NCBI RefSeq assembly: GCF_020386615.1
Contig: NZ_CP077769.1
Span: forward strand, 2,356,001 to 2,420,000
Length of the DNA stretch: 64,000 nucleotides
Reading direction: 5' to 3'
Source: Chitinophaga pendula
GTDB lineage: Bacteria; Bacteroidota; Bacteroidia; Chitinophagales; Chitinophagaceae
Below are positions 25,590 to 34,589 of the stretch, piece by piece. Made by a program: the position numbers and the translations under genes. Position 1 is the first letter of the stretch. The number at the start of each line of letters is the position of its first letter. Under the pieces are notes generated by a model. It had not been told where the DNA came from and searched no databases. It worked only from the letters and a program-made list of their open reading frames with translations.

Positions 25590-28562
25590 ATGCCTGCAAT
25601 AAAATTCAATTGGAAACAATACCTCAACGATATCGAACTGCGGCCATTGTTAATAACATCAGCCATAGGAATAGTAGTCGTAACACTATTGGCCAACACA
25701 AACATACTGGCCGTCTGTAGAGACGTAGATCGCCTGAAAACATTACCGGCTTTCCCATATATCATCGCCAGCGCCAGCAATGGCTCCATGGAAGCAACAC
25801 TCGCCTGGACCCTCTTGTACTTTACCTCTTTTGGCGTCACCATGACGTTATTAATGACCAAAGAGGGGGAATATCCCGACCCCAATACACTCCTGCTGAA
25901 ACTGATCATTTTCCTGACCTTGCTGTCAATAGTCCATTTCTCACACATATGGGTCCCCGACGATAGCAACTGGCAGCTGCCACTATGGTGCTATGTTTCC
26001 GGTATCGCATGTTGGGCAATACTACTCTTGGGTCCCTTCGAAGAATACGGACGCCCCTTTTCACTGCCATACGATGATTATTCCTGGGAAGAATACAAAC
26101 AAAGTTTTAAAGGGAAAAGAACCCGCAATCTGGTAATCGTAACATTACTGCTACTAGGCCTCAGACCTAAACTGCAATACTTCCTGGATAGCCAGGTATT
26201 CGGGCCCTACCTGTTCGATATACAGGAACAACACTTGCTGAACATTCTTTTATTGTTTTTGCTGCTTTCAGGTATTATACATATCATACCCAAAATCCGT
26301 CGTACCCTCTTACCGGGTATCCATACCTGGATAGGCTCGTTCCTGGCAGTATGCATTTATTCCTACTATGGCCGTGAGAACCCTAACTACGACTTTGTCT
26401 CCTTTGCCTCCTGGCACATGCCCTGGCTGAAATACAGCGACGTACTGTTAGCTGCAATATGGCTGTTCCTGCTGGATTTTAAGTCTTACAGAAAACAATT
26501 ACAGGTCGAAAGGTCCGCCCTCATCGAAGACAGCCCCGCCATCAGCAAAACAACACACGATCACAACTTCAAAGGATATGCATTCACCATCGCCAGCCAC
26601 ATCGACAATAGCTCCACACAAGAACAGTCCTTCGCGATCGGCGTATTCGCAGATTGGGGCATGGGCAAAAGCTACTTTCTCCGCCAGGTGGAAAACCATA
26701 TCCATGCACTTAAGAACAGGAATAATGTAATGATCCATTTTTCCGCGTGGAGAAATAATTCCTCGGAAGTACTGGTAGATGACTTTTTTGCCTCCCTGGC
26801 CGATGCCGTCCGCCCGTATAATGCTTCCATAGGAACGCTGATCACTGAATACTCCCGCCAGCTCTTGCAAACAGACGATTCATTGCGTATCCGGCTGCTG
26901 GGCGCCGCCCTGTCCGGAATTGCCGGCCCGTCTACCATATTATCCAAATACCAGGAAATCAATACCGCGATCAAAAGAACCGGCAAACGGTTCATTGTTT
27001 TTATCGACGATGTCGACCGCCTGAGCGGTAGAGAGATCGTATCCCTGCTCAAAATCATCCGGAGCACCGCCGATTTCGCCAACACCTTCTTTATCGTCGC
27101 CCTCGACTACGAATACACCGTCAATGCCATCCGGAAAACAGGCCAGTTCCCTAAAGAAGAACAATACCTGAAAAAAATATTCCAGCTCACCATCGCATTA
27201 CCCGTCATCCAGTCCAAAAGCTATATCCCCGAACTCAAAACAGCACTGGACTTCACCGGCATGCCCGAAGAAGATCAGCAAAAGATAGAAGATGCCCTAC
27301 AGCATATGATGCTGAAAGAGGCATTTAATGAAGACGCAGATGGCCCACTGGAACTGCTGCTCGACAACATGCGCGACCTGAAAAGACTGGCCAATAATAT
27401 CAAATTACACTTCGAACTGCTGAAAGACGAAATCGCTTTAGGCGACTACTTCCTGCTCGCACTCCTCCAGGTAACAGATTTCCACTTGTTCCATCAGTTG
27501 CGTACACGCAAAATATTGTCCCATATCACAGTAAATGGTTATACCGGCAGTGACTACTATGAACTCGATATAGATAGCTGGAATAGCTACCTGAAAAGGC
27601 ATCCCATGGATGCCAAACGAAGCCGGACAATGGAAAAGATACTGGGAGAACTTTTCACAAAGCCCAGCGGACAAGGACGCGTATGCGATGCCGCCTATTT
27701 TTGGCTCTACTTCAACTTCCAGAGCTTTAACGTGATCTCACTAAAAGAATTCACCGCCGCTATCAAAGAAAGTAAATACAACATCGCAAAGAAATTCCTG
27801 GACTGGAATAGGAAAGCACCGGGTGAACTGGCAAACGTACTCGATGGCTTCAGACCCTTCCGCGACGACGACGAAAGAATGAAATTCCTCTATGTCTTTC
27901 TCAGGTTAGATGTAGATGACTTACTGGGAGATTACCTGGAGCGGGCATTCCTCCTGGTAAAAAATAGCCCGGTACTCACCGCAAAGCCTACTTCCACTAC
28001 ACTGATAAATGGCTATAAACGAAAAGTATTGGAAGAACTGAAAGAACCGGCAATCGTCGATATCTGTAAAGCCAAATTGGCGCACAAACTCATAGGGGCA
28101 GGTCTTCCCGGGTTCGATACAAAAGAACTGGAAGATTTCATCTTTACAGTATTAAGGAATTCCCTGGATAGCCCCTACGTCAGTCAGGACGCCATTAGAC
28201 GCCTGTTGCTGCTAAACGACGACAAGGAAGCACCGGGTCCCAAAGTGATAATACTCCCGGAAGTCGCCGCATACTATCGGGAAAAACTGATGAAAAACGA
28301 TCACCTGATGCAACTGTTCATCAAAGAATTTTTTACACGCAGATATGGAGTGCGGGATGCTATATATGCATACGGTCAATGGGAGCAGATATTTAAGTCT
28401 GCCGACGATCTGATCAACAGGTTGCAAAGCTTTTACTCAGAAGATAAAATAGTAAACGACCTCGCCAGTCTGATCGAAAAATATCTTCCCCGGTTAAACA
28501 GCAACCACTCCTTCATCCCCGATGAAGCAGATCGCAAATTTTTAAAAGATCTTATACAGTAA
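25590..28562 (+). CDS. Membrane-bound KAP-family P-loop NTPase
   Basis: A 990-residue STAND-related NTPase. About eight hydrophobic segments fill residues 20-320. The KAP NTPase domain follows, with Walker A around 352-361 (FADWGMGKS, Lys360), FSAWRNNSSEVLVDDFF, and Walker B FIVFIDDVDRL (Asp473/Asp474), then a sensor-like NTFFIVALDYEY and a helical C-terminal part. The ATG at 25590 is used; a TTG at 25506 would add 28 residues before the first membrane span. KAP proteins include phage-exclusion factors such as PifA and animal membrane scaffolds, so a defence role is possible but unproven. It stands alone, 124 bases before the urease operon. Confidence 0.85.
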   Translation: MPAIKFNWKQYLNDIELRPLLITSAIGIVVVTLLANTNILAVCRDVDRLKTLPAFPYIIASASNGSMEATLAWTLLYFTSFGVTMTLLMTKEGEYPDPNTLLLKLIIFLTLLSIVHFSHIWVPDDSNWQLPLWCYVSGIACWAILLLGPFEEYGRPFSLPYDDYSWEEYKQSFKGKRTRNLVIVTLLLLGLRPKLQYFLDSQVFGPYLFDIQEQHLLNILLLFLLLSGIIHIIPKIRRTLLPGIHTWIGSFLAVCIYSYYGRENPNYDFVSFASWHMPWLKYSDVLLAAIWLFLLDFKSYRKQLQVERSALIEDSPAISKTTHDHNFKGYAFTIASHIDNSSTQEQSFAIGVFADWGMGKSYFLRQVENHIHALKNRNNVMIHFSAWRNNSSEVLVDDFFASLADAVRPYNASIGTLITEYSRQLLQTDDSLRIRLLGAALSGIAGPSTILSKYQEINTAIKRTGKRFIVFIDDVDRLSGREIVSLLKIIRSTADFANTFFIVALDYEYTVNAIRKTGQFPKEEQYLKKIFQLTIALPVIQSKSYIPELKTALDFTGMPEEDQQKIEDALQHMMLKEAFNEDADGPLELLLDNMRDLKRLANNIKLHFELLKDEIALGDYFLLALLQVTDFHLFHQLRTRKILSHITVNGYTGSDYYELDIDSWNSYLKRHPMDAKRSRTMEKILGELFTKPSGQGRVCDAAYFWLYFNFQSFNVISLKEFTAAIKESKYNIAKKFLDWNRKAPGELANVLDGFRPFRDDDERMKFLYVFLRLDVDDLLGDYLERAFLLVKNSPVLTAKPTSTTLINGYKRKVLEELKEPAIVDICKAKLAHKLIGAGLPGFDTKELEDFIFTVLRNSLDSPYVSQDAIRRLLLLNDDKEAPGPKVIILPEVAAYYREKLMKNDHLMQLFIKEFFTRRYGVRDAIYAYGQWEQIFKSADDLINRLQSFYSEDKIVNDLASLIEKYLPRLNSNHSFIPDEADRKFLKDLIQ

Positions 28563-28686
28563 TTGTGTCTTCTTAACACACTACTCGGTTTTTTTCCCTA
28601 TTTTGCTCTCACAACCATACACCTGCAATACCAAAATCTCCCTATCGCAAGCTAAAGCACATCCTTGTCTGATCTAAACTTGACAT

Positions 28687-28989
28687 ATGCACCTGACACC
28701 AAGGGAACAGGAAAAACTATTGCTACACCTGGCTGGTGAGTTAGCCGAAAAACGAAAGGCCAGAGGACTGAAACTTAACTATCCGGAAGCTATCGCCCTC
28801 ATCAGCAGCCGGCTGATGGAAGCCGCCCGCGACGGCCGCAGCGTGGCTGACCTGATGCAATATGGCGCTACCATCCTCACCCGCGAAGATGTCATGGAGG
28901 GCATCCCGGAAATGATCCATGAAGTGCAGATAGAAGCCATCTTCCCCGACGGAAGTAAACTCGTCACCGTACACGATCCGATACGATAA
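28687..28989 (+). CDS. ureA: Urease gamma subunit
   Basis: Smallest structural subunit of the nickel enzyme urease, which hydrolyses urea to ammonia and carbamate. The 100-residue length is standard. Family features are [34 protein letters not shown], the [14 protein letters not shown] segment and [20 protein letters not shown] at the end. First gene of the ureABCEFGD operon; the 124-base gap upstream offers possible promoter elements (a TATTTTG near 28599 and TAAACTTG at 28674) but neither is decisive. Confidence 0.97.
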   Translation: MHLTPREQEKLLLHLAGELAEKRKARGLKLNYPEAIALISSRLMEAARDGRSVADLMQYGATILTREDVMEGIPEMIHEVQIEAIFPDGSKLVTVHDPIR

Positions 28990-29010
28990 CACCACAAAAC
29001 ACATCAGTCG

Positions 29011-29382
29011 ATGATACCAGGAGAATACCTGCTCAGACATGAAGATATCGTGGCCAACCAAGGCCGGCCTACCATACGCCTGAAAGCTGTCAACACCGGC
29101 GACAGACCCATACAGATAGGCTCCCATTGCCACTTCTTTGAAGTCAACCGGATGATGGCATTCGATCGCAGCCAGGCCTACGGCATGCGCCTCAATGTGC
29201 CCTCCGGCAATGCCGTCCGCTTCGAACCGGGCGAAGAAAAAGAAGTAGAACTCGTAGCACTGGGAGGCGCCCGCCGCGTAATAGGCATCAATAACCTCGT
29301 AGATGGAGAAACAAATGCCCACAACAAAGCCCTCAGCCTCGAAAAGGCCAAAGCGGGCAACTTTAAAAACGAACTGCCATGA
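29011..29382 (+). CDS. ureB: Urease beta subunit
   Basis: Second structural subunit, 123 residues. The family pattern is clear: [64 protein letters not shown] and the IGINNLVDG segment. It begins 21 bases behind ureA, and its stop overlaps the ureC start as ATGA, which suggests translational coupling of the beta and alpha subunits. Confidence 0.97.
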   Translation: MIPGEYLLRHEDIVANQGRPTIRLKAVNTGDRPIQIGSHCHFFEVNRMMAFDRSQAYGMRLNVPSGNAVRFEPGEEKEVELVALGGARRVIGINNLVDGETNAHNKALSLEKAKAGNFKNELP

Positions 29383-31100
29383 GCTTGAAAATAGACCGCC
29401 AGCGATACGTCAACACCTACGGCCCCACCACCGGCGATAGAGTACGGCTCGCCGACACATCACTGTTCATAGAAATAGAAAAAGACTATAACGTCTACGG
29501 CGACGAAAGCAAATTCGGCGGCGGCAAAAGCGTACGCGACGGCATGGCCCAATCCGCTACCGCATTGCGCGAAGAGGGCGTCGCCGATTTGGTCATCACC
29601 AACGTCATAATCATCGACCACTGGGGCATCGTAAAAGGGGATATCGGCATCAAAGATGGCATCATCACCGCCGTCGGACAAGCAGGTAACCCCGATACCA
29701 TGGATGGCGTCCATCCAAAACTTGTCATTGGCGCCTCCACCGAAGTACATAATGGCAGTAACCTCATCCTCACCGCAGGGGGCATAGATACCCATATCCA
29801 TTTCATTTGCCCCCAACAGATAGAACATGCCCACTACAGCGGTATCACCACCATGATAGGTGGAGGCACCGGCCCCGCCGATGGTACCAACGCCACCACC
29901 GTCACGCCGGGTAAATGGAACCTCCAACGTATGCTGCAGGCGGCCGAAGCATATCCCATGAACCTGGGATTCTTCGGCAAAGGCAACTGCTCTACCTTAC
30001 CTCCCCTCGTCGAACAGATAGAAGCAGGCGCACTGGGCCTCAAAATACACGAAGACTGGGGCGCCACTCCGGCCGTCATAGATGCCGCACTCAAAGTAGC
30101 CGATGAACTCGATATACAGATCGCCATACACACAGATACACTCAACGAAGCTGGATTCCTCGAAGATACCCTCAACGCCATCAACGGCCGCGTCATACAT
30201 ACCTTCCATACCGAAGGCGCAGGAGGGGGGCATGCCCCGGATATCATCCGCGCTGCCTCCTTCCCGAATGTACTCCCGGCTTCTACCAACCCCACCCGCC
30301 CATACACCGTCAATACCATAGACGAACACCTCGACATGCTCATGGTATGCCACCACCTGGACAAACGCGTCGCCGAAGATGTTGCCTTCGCCGACTCCCG
30401 CATCCGCCCCGAAACCATCGCCGCAGAAGATATACTGCACGATGAAGGGGTCTTCAGCATCATGAGCTCCGACTCCCAGGCAATGGGTAGAGTAGGGGAA
30501 GTAGTCATCCGAACCTGGCAGACCGCCGATAAAATGAAACAACAAAGAGGCTGCCTGCCTGAAGATAAAGACAGCGGCAACGATAACTTCCGCGTCAAAC
30601 GATATATAGCCAAATACACCATCAACCCGGCCATCGCTCATGGCATATCCGAATATGTCGGCTCCGTCGAACCGGGTAAGATCGCCGACCTCGTACTCTG
30701 GAAACCCGCCTTCTTCGGCGTCAAACCAGAAATGATCATCAAAGGAGGCATGATATCCGGTAGCCGGATGGGAGACCCCAACGCGTCCATACCCACACCG
30801 CAACCAGTCATCTACCGCCCCATGTTCGGCGCCGCTGGCAAAACATTGCACCATACCAGCGTCACCTTCGTATCCGCATCCTCCTTGCAGAAAGGGATCG
30901 CAGAAGAATACGGATTGCAGAAAACATTACTGCCCGTACACAACTGCCGCAACATCGCTAAAAAAGATATGGTCCACAACAACAAAACACCGGATATCAC
31001 CGTCGACCCGGAGACCTACGAAGTACGCCTCGATGGTCAGAAGATCACCTGCGAACCGGCTACCAGCCTCTCTATGGCACAACGGTATTTCCTGTTCTAA
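29379..31100 (+). CDS. ureC: Urease alpha (catalytic) subunit
   Basis: Catalytic subunit of 573 residues, normal length. The bi-nickel site ligands are in place: HIHF in [14 protein letters not shown], the carbamylated Lys222 in [15 protein letters not shown] in [22 protein letters not shown], and the Asp in [10 protein letters not shown]. The flap cysteine region is [10 protein letters not shown]. The N-terminal [14 protein letters not shown] is a family hallmark. Nothing suggests loss of function. The accessory genes ureEFGD follow in order. Confidence 0.98.
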   Translation: MSLKIDRQRYVNTYGPTTGDRVRLADTSLFIEIEKDYNVYGDESKFGGGKSVRDGMAQSATALREEGVADLVITNVIIIDHWGIVKGDIGIKDGIITAVGQAGNPDTMDGVHPKLVIGASTEVHNGSNLILTAGGIDTHIHFICPQQIEHAHYSGITTMIGGGTGPADGTNATTVTPGKWNLQRMLQAAEAYPMNLGFFGKGNCSTLPPLVEQIEAGALGLKIHEDWGATPAVIDAALKVADELDIQIAIHTDTLNEAGFLEDTLNAINGRVIHTFHTEGAGGGHAPDIIRAASFPNVLPASTNPTRPYTVNTIDEHLDMLMVCHHLDKRVAEDVAFADSRIRPETIAAEDILHDEGVFSIMSSDSQAMGRVGEVVIRTWQTADKMKQQRGCLPEDKDSGNDNFRVKRYIAKYTINPAIAHGISEYVGSVEPGKIADLVLWKPAFFGVKPEMIIKGGMISGSRMGDPNASIPTPQPVIYRPMFGAAGKTLHHTSVTFVSASSLQKGIAEEYGLQKTLLPVHNCRNIAKKDMVHNNKTPDITVDPETYEVRLDGQKITCEPATSLSMAQRYFLF

Positions 31101-31129
31101 TTACAACATCCGACCGCTAAAAGATTGAT

Positions 31130-31636
31130 ATGATAATGGTACAATCCATAACAGGCAATATCGCCGATCACCCGGCAGACAATCGTCAGCACGACAAACT
31201 ATCCCTGCATTGGTACGAAACCACCCGCCGCATCCAGCGCAAACACACCGCCCAGGGCAGGGAAATAGCGTTGAAGTTGTTCAAGGAAGGACATCGCCTC
31301 CGACAGGGAGATATCCTCTATATAGATGATCAAATCATTATCAGCGTCGATATATTACCTTGCGAAACCATCGTCATCACCCCCCGCTCCTTACTGGAAA
31401 TGGGCACCGTCTGCTACGAAATAGGCAATAAACACCTGCCCATATTCATACAGGACGATCAGGTACTCATACCGGCAGAAGGCCCGCTATTCCGCTGGCT
31501 GCATGCCAATGGCTACGCACCCGTACTCGAACAACGACAGCTCACCAATATGCTCCGCTCCGAAGTAACACCGCATGCTCACGGCAGCGCCGGTAGCTCC
31601 CTGTTCTCCCGTATCATGCAGATCGCTTCAAAATAA
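31130..31636 (+). CDS. ureE: Urease accessory nickel metallochaperone UreE
   Basis: Delivers nickel to the UreD-UreF-UreG complex. The 168-residue protein has the N-terminal peptide-binding domain (RIQRKHTAQGREIALKL) and the C-terminal metal domain with CYEIGNKHLPIFIQD and a single conserved metal His in GNKHLP. The tail is poor in His (only PHAHG), unlike the poly-His tail of Klebsiella UreE. Its stop overlaps the first base of ureF. Confidence 0.93.
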   Translation: MIMVQSITGNIADHPADNRQHDKLSLHWYETTRRIQRKHTAQGREIALKLFKEGHRLRQGDILYIDDQIIISVDILPCETIVITPRSLLEMGTVCYEIGNKHLPIFIQDDQVLIPAEGPLFRWLHANGYAPVLEQRQLTNMLRSEVTPHAHGSAGSSLFSRIMQIASK

Positions 31637-32331
31637 TGATGATGCAACTACACCACCTGGCCAGCCTCCTGCACCTGTCCGATCCCACATTGCCGGTCGG
31701 TGGATACAGCCATAGCGCCGGCCTGGAAACATACGTACAACAACGCCTCGTAAAAGATGTCGCCAGCGCAGAACAATACATCCGCCAGATGCTGCAGGTC
31801 AACATCCGCTACAACGATGCCGCCTTCGCCAGCCTGGCCTATGACGCCGCCACTGCTGATGATATCACAACACTACTGCTCCTCGACGAAACGGCAGAAG
31901 CATTGAAAGCCCCCAGGGAAATACGCCAGGCCAGCCAGAAACTCTGCCTGCGGCTGATCAAAATATTCAGCCGCCAGCAAGACCTGCCACTGCTCACCGC
32001 CTATCACCAGACCATCCGCAATGGCAACGCCGCCGGACACTATGCCATCGCATTCGGCGCATACGCCGCCGCCTGGCAAATACCCAAAGAAGCAGCCCTA
32101 TACGCGTTTTATTATAATGCGACCGTCGGCATAGTCACCAATTGTGTCAAACTGATACCATTAGGCCAGCTCGACGGACAGGATATGCTCTTCCGGCTGC
32201 AACCCGCACTACAACAGCTAGCCCTCGCAACCTTACAGCCCGATCCAGATCGCCTCGGACTTTGCAGCCCGGCATTCGATATCCGCTGCATGCAACACGA
32301 AAGACTGTACTCAAGATTGTATATGTCCTGA
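31636..32331 (+). CDS. ureF: Urease accessory protein UreF
   Basis: Part of the UreD-UreF-UreG maturation complex; relays nickel and gates the UreG GTPase. The 231 residues show the family start [20 protein letters not shown], all-helical middle, and the C-terminal [14 protein letters not shown] motif. The start overlaps ureE by one base, and ureG begins 17 bases after the stop. Confidence 0.94.
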   Translation: MMMQLHHLASLLHLSDPTLPVGGYSHSAGLETYVQQRLVKDVASAEQYIRQMLQVNIRYNDAAFASLAYDAATADDITTLLLLDETAEALKAPREIRQASQKLCLRLIKIFSRQQDLPLLTAYHQTIRNGNAAGHYAIAFGAYAAAWQIPKEAALYAFYYNATVGIVTNCVKLIPLGQLDGQDMLFRLQPALQQLALATLQPDPDRLGLCSPAFDIRCMQHERLYSRLYMS

Positions 32332-32348
32332 TCAGTAAACTAACTAAC

Positions 32349-32987
32349 ATGAATGAACGTACATATGTGAAGATCGGTATAGCCGGTCCCGTCGGCTCCG
32401 GTAAAACCGCCCTCATCGAAAGACTGACCCGCCGCCTCGCAGATCAATACAGCCTCGGCGTCATCACCAACGATATCTACACAAAAGAAGATGCGGAATT
32501 CCTAACCAAACACAGCCTCCTGCCACCACAACGTATCATAGGTGTCGAAACCGGCGGATGCCCCCATACCGCCATCCGCGAAGATGCCAGCATGAACCTC
32601 GAAGCAGTAGATGAAATGGTAACCCGCTTCCCCGACATTACCATCGTATTCATAGAAAGTGGCGGCGATAACCTCTCCGCGACCTTCAGCCCCGATCTCG
32701 CAGATGTCACCATCTTCGTCATTGATGTAGCCGAAGGAGATAAAATACCGCGCAAAGGTGGCCCAGGTATCACCCGCTCCGACCTCCTCGTCATCAACAA
32801 AATCGACCTCGCCCCATACGTAGGCGCCAACCTCCAGGTAATGGAACAGGACGCCCGCCGCATGAGACAAGGCCAACCCTTCGTATTCACCAACCTCGTC
32901 AGCGAACAGGGCCTCGATACCGTAATCGGATGGATACGCAAATATGCCTTATTGGAAACAGCCGACGAACCGCCACTGACCAGATGA
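32349..32987 (+). CDS. ureG: Urease accessory GTPase UreG
   Basis: SIMIBI-class GTPase that powers nickel insertion into urease. The 212-residue product carries the P-loop GPVGSGKT (13-20), the metal-binding CPH motif in [14 protein letters not shown], the Walker B-like [19 protein letters not shown] and the guanine motif [11 protein letters not shown]. The ATG at 32349 is used because the frame upstream overlaps ureF and shows no family similarity. The stop overlaps the ureD start as ATGA. Confidence 0.96.
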   Translation: MNERTYVKIGIAGPVGSGKTALIERLTRRLADQYSLGVITNDIYTKEDAEFLTKHSLLPPQRIIGVETGGCPHTAIREDASMNLEAVDEMVTRFPDITIVFIESGGDNLSATFSPDLADVTIFVIDVAEGDKIPRKGGPGITRSDLLVINKIDLAPYVGANLQVMEQDARRMRQGQPFVFTNLVSEQGLDTVIGWIRKYALLETADEPPLTR

Positions 32988-33784
32988 TCAGCGAACTAAA
33001 ACTCACGACCGCACTACGGGGCATCACCTCCTACATGGCCGATGTATTCTTCACGCCGCCGTTTAAGATCGCCAACGTAAGCGCCAGCCGCAATAGCGAA
33101 TGCCTTCACCTTATCCTCATGAGCGCATCCCCGGGAATGCTGGATGGAGACCACTATCGCATGTACATCCATACCGGACCGGGAACCTCCCTGAAACTGC
33201 AGACACAGGCCTATCAACGCCTGTATACGATGCAACAGGGCGCTTCCCAACATATGGAGATACAAATGGACAACGGCAGCACCCTCCACTTCATACCACA
33301 TCCACTCGTACCACAAAAACAAGCCCACTACACCGCCGTCAACCGCATCAACCTGACAGAAAACTGCCGCCTCTACTGGGGCGAGATCGTCACCTGTGGC
33401 CGCAAACTGAATGGCGAAATATTCCACTTCACCCGGCTGCACATCCGGACCGAAATAAGATACCGCCAGAAACTCGTCCTACTCGATAACCTCCTGCTCG
33501 AACCAGCTATCATGGACCTCTCTGCCGTCGGATGCCTCGAAGGATACACCCACCAGGGCACCTTCCTGCTATTCGATACCCACACCGGCACCGATCTCCC
33601 CGCACTGGCAGATAACATCTACAACATACTGGAAAGCTCCGCCGGCATCACCGCCGGCATATCCCTCACCGCCGGACCGGGCATCGTCGTCCGCCTGTTA
33701 GCACAGGGTGCAGAACTACTGTACGATCAGATGCAGCAGATCGCAGCCCTCACACAACAACACATTACACAACAAACATCATAA
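32984..33784 (+). CDS. ureD: Urease accessory protein UreD (UreH)
   Basis: Scaffold that binds the urease apoprotein and carries nickel through a tunnel to the active site. The 266 residues include [39 protein letters not shown], the [16 protein letters not shown] segment and the [18 protein letters not shown] motif, all typical of UreD. The start overlaps ureG. Placing ureD last rather than first is common in Bacteroidota. Confidence 0.92.
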   Translation: MISELKLTTALRGITSYMADVFFTPPFKIANVSASRNSECLHLILMSASPGMLDGDHYRMYIHTGPGTSLKLQTQAYQRLYTMQQGASQHMEIQMDNGSTLHFIPHPLVPQKQAHYTAVNRINLTENCRLYWGEIVTCGRKLNGEIFHFTRLHIRTEIRYRQKLVLLDNLLLEPAIMDLSAVGCLEGYTHQGTFLLFDTHTGTDLPALADNIYNILESSAGITAGISLTAGPGIVVRLLAQGAELLYDQMQQIAALTQQHITQQTS

Positions 33785-33796
33785 CCGGGTTAAGGC

Positions 33797-34507
33797 ATGA
33801 ACATGAACATAGAAACAAGCGCCCTACTGGCCACCGCCATCACCATCAGCTGTATACATACCGCCTCCGGACCAGACCACTACGTGCCGTTCATCGTATT
33901 GTCACGCACCCGCCGCTGGTCAATTGGCAAAACCATCCTGTGGACCGTCCTCTGCGGATTAGGACATGTACTCAGCTCCCTCCTCATAGGACTCGTCGGC
34001 ATATTCCTCGGCTGGCAACTTTCCCGCTTCGATGCAATCTCCGAAATAAGAGGGGGCATCGCCGGCTGGACACTACTCTGGCTAGGCATCGTATACCTCA
34101 TCTGGGGCATACGCAGCGCTTGGAAAAATAAACCACACAAACACTTCGATATCTATGATAATGGAGAAATGTATGTCTACGAACACCAACATGGCTCCGC
34201 CGTCGTATACCCGCAACAACGTTTTAAAGTCACCCCCTGGGTCCTCTTCGCTATCTTCGTCATGGGCCCCTCCGAACCTCTCCTGCCATTACTAACCTAC
34301 TCCGGTGCCCAGCAGTCCGTACAAAGCATCATCCTGCTGATCACCACATTCACCTTGTTCACCGTACTCACAATGGTAACAATGGTACTCCTCGGATACT
34401 TCGGCTTCTCATTATTAAAAAACAATTGGATAGAACGTTACATGGCCGCTATCAGTGGTGCCGCAGTAACCGTCTGTGGAATTGGAATGGTCTTCCTCGA
34501 ATGGTGA
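33797..34507 (+). CDS. UreH-like nickel permease (TauE/NicO-related)
   Basis: Inner-membrane protein of 236 residues with six to seven spans. The first span has HTASGPDHYVPF, the His-x4-Pro-Asp-His signature of urease-linked UreH and NicO/HupE-type nickel transporters, and GLGHVLSSLLIG follows in the second. A charged central loop contains HKHFD and YEHQHGS, which may bind metal. The gene lies 12 bases behind ureD, so supplying nickel to urease is the natural role; transport direction is inferred from context, not seen. Confidence 0.85.
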   Translation: MNMNIETSALLATAITISCIHTASGPDHYVPFIVLSRTRRWSIGKTILWTVLCGLGHVLSSLLIGLVGIFLGWQLSRFDAISEIRGGIAGWTLLWLGIVYLIWGIRSAWKNKPHKHFDIYDNGEMYVYEHQHGSAVVYPQQRFKVTPWVLFAIFVMGPSEPLLPLLTYSGAQQSVQSIILLITTFTLFTVLTMVTMVLLGYFGFSLLKNNWIERYMAAISGAAVTVCGIGMVFLEW

Positions 34508-34589
34508 ATTGTATATTGCAATACATTACTGTACCTTGCAACCCACCTGAAACAAGGCAATGTAGAGAAACCAATATCTGAACTCGCTT

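Noticed and set aside
29997..30854. 285-codon frame antisense to ureC
   Set aside because: The sense frame is an intact urease alpha subunit; the antisense product shows no recognisable family.
34508..34589. Nickel-regulator operator before the TonB receptor
   Set aside because: GTATATTGCAATAC is only a near-palindrome and does not match the known NikR layout of two distant GTATGA-type arms.
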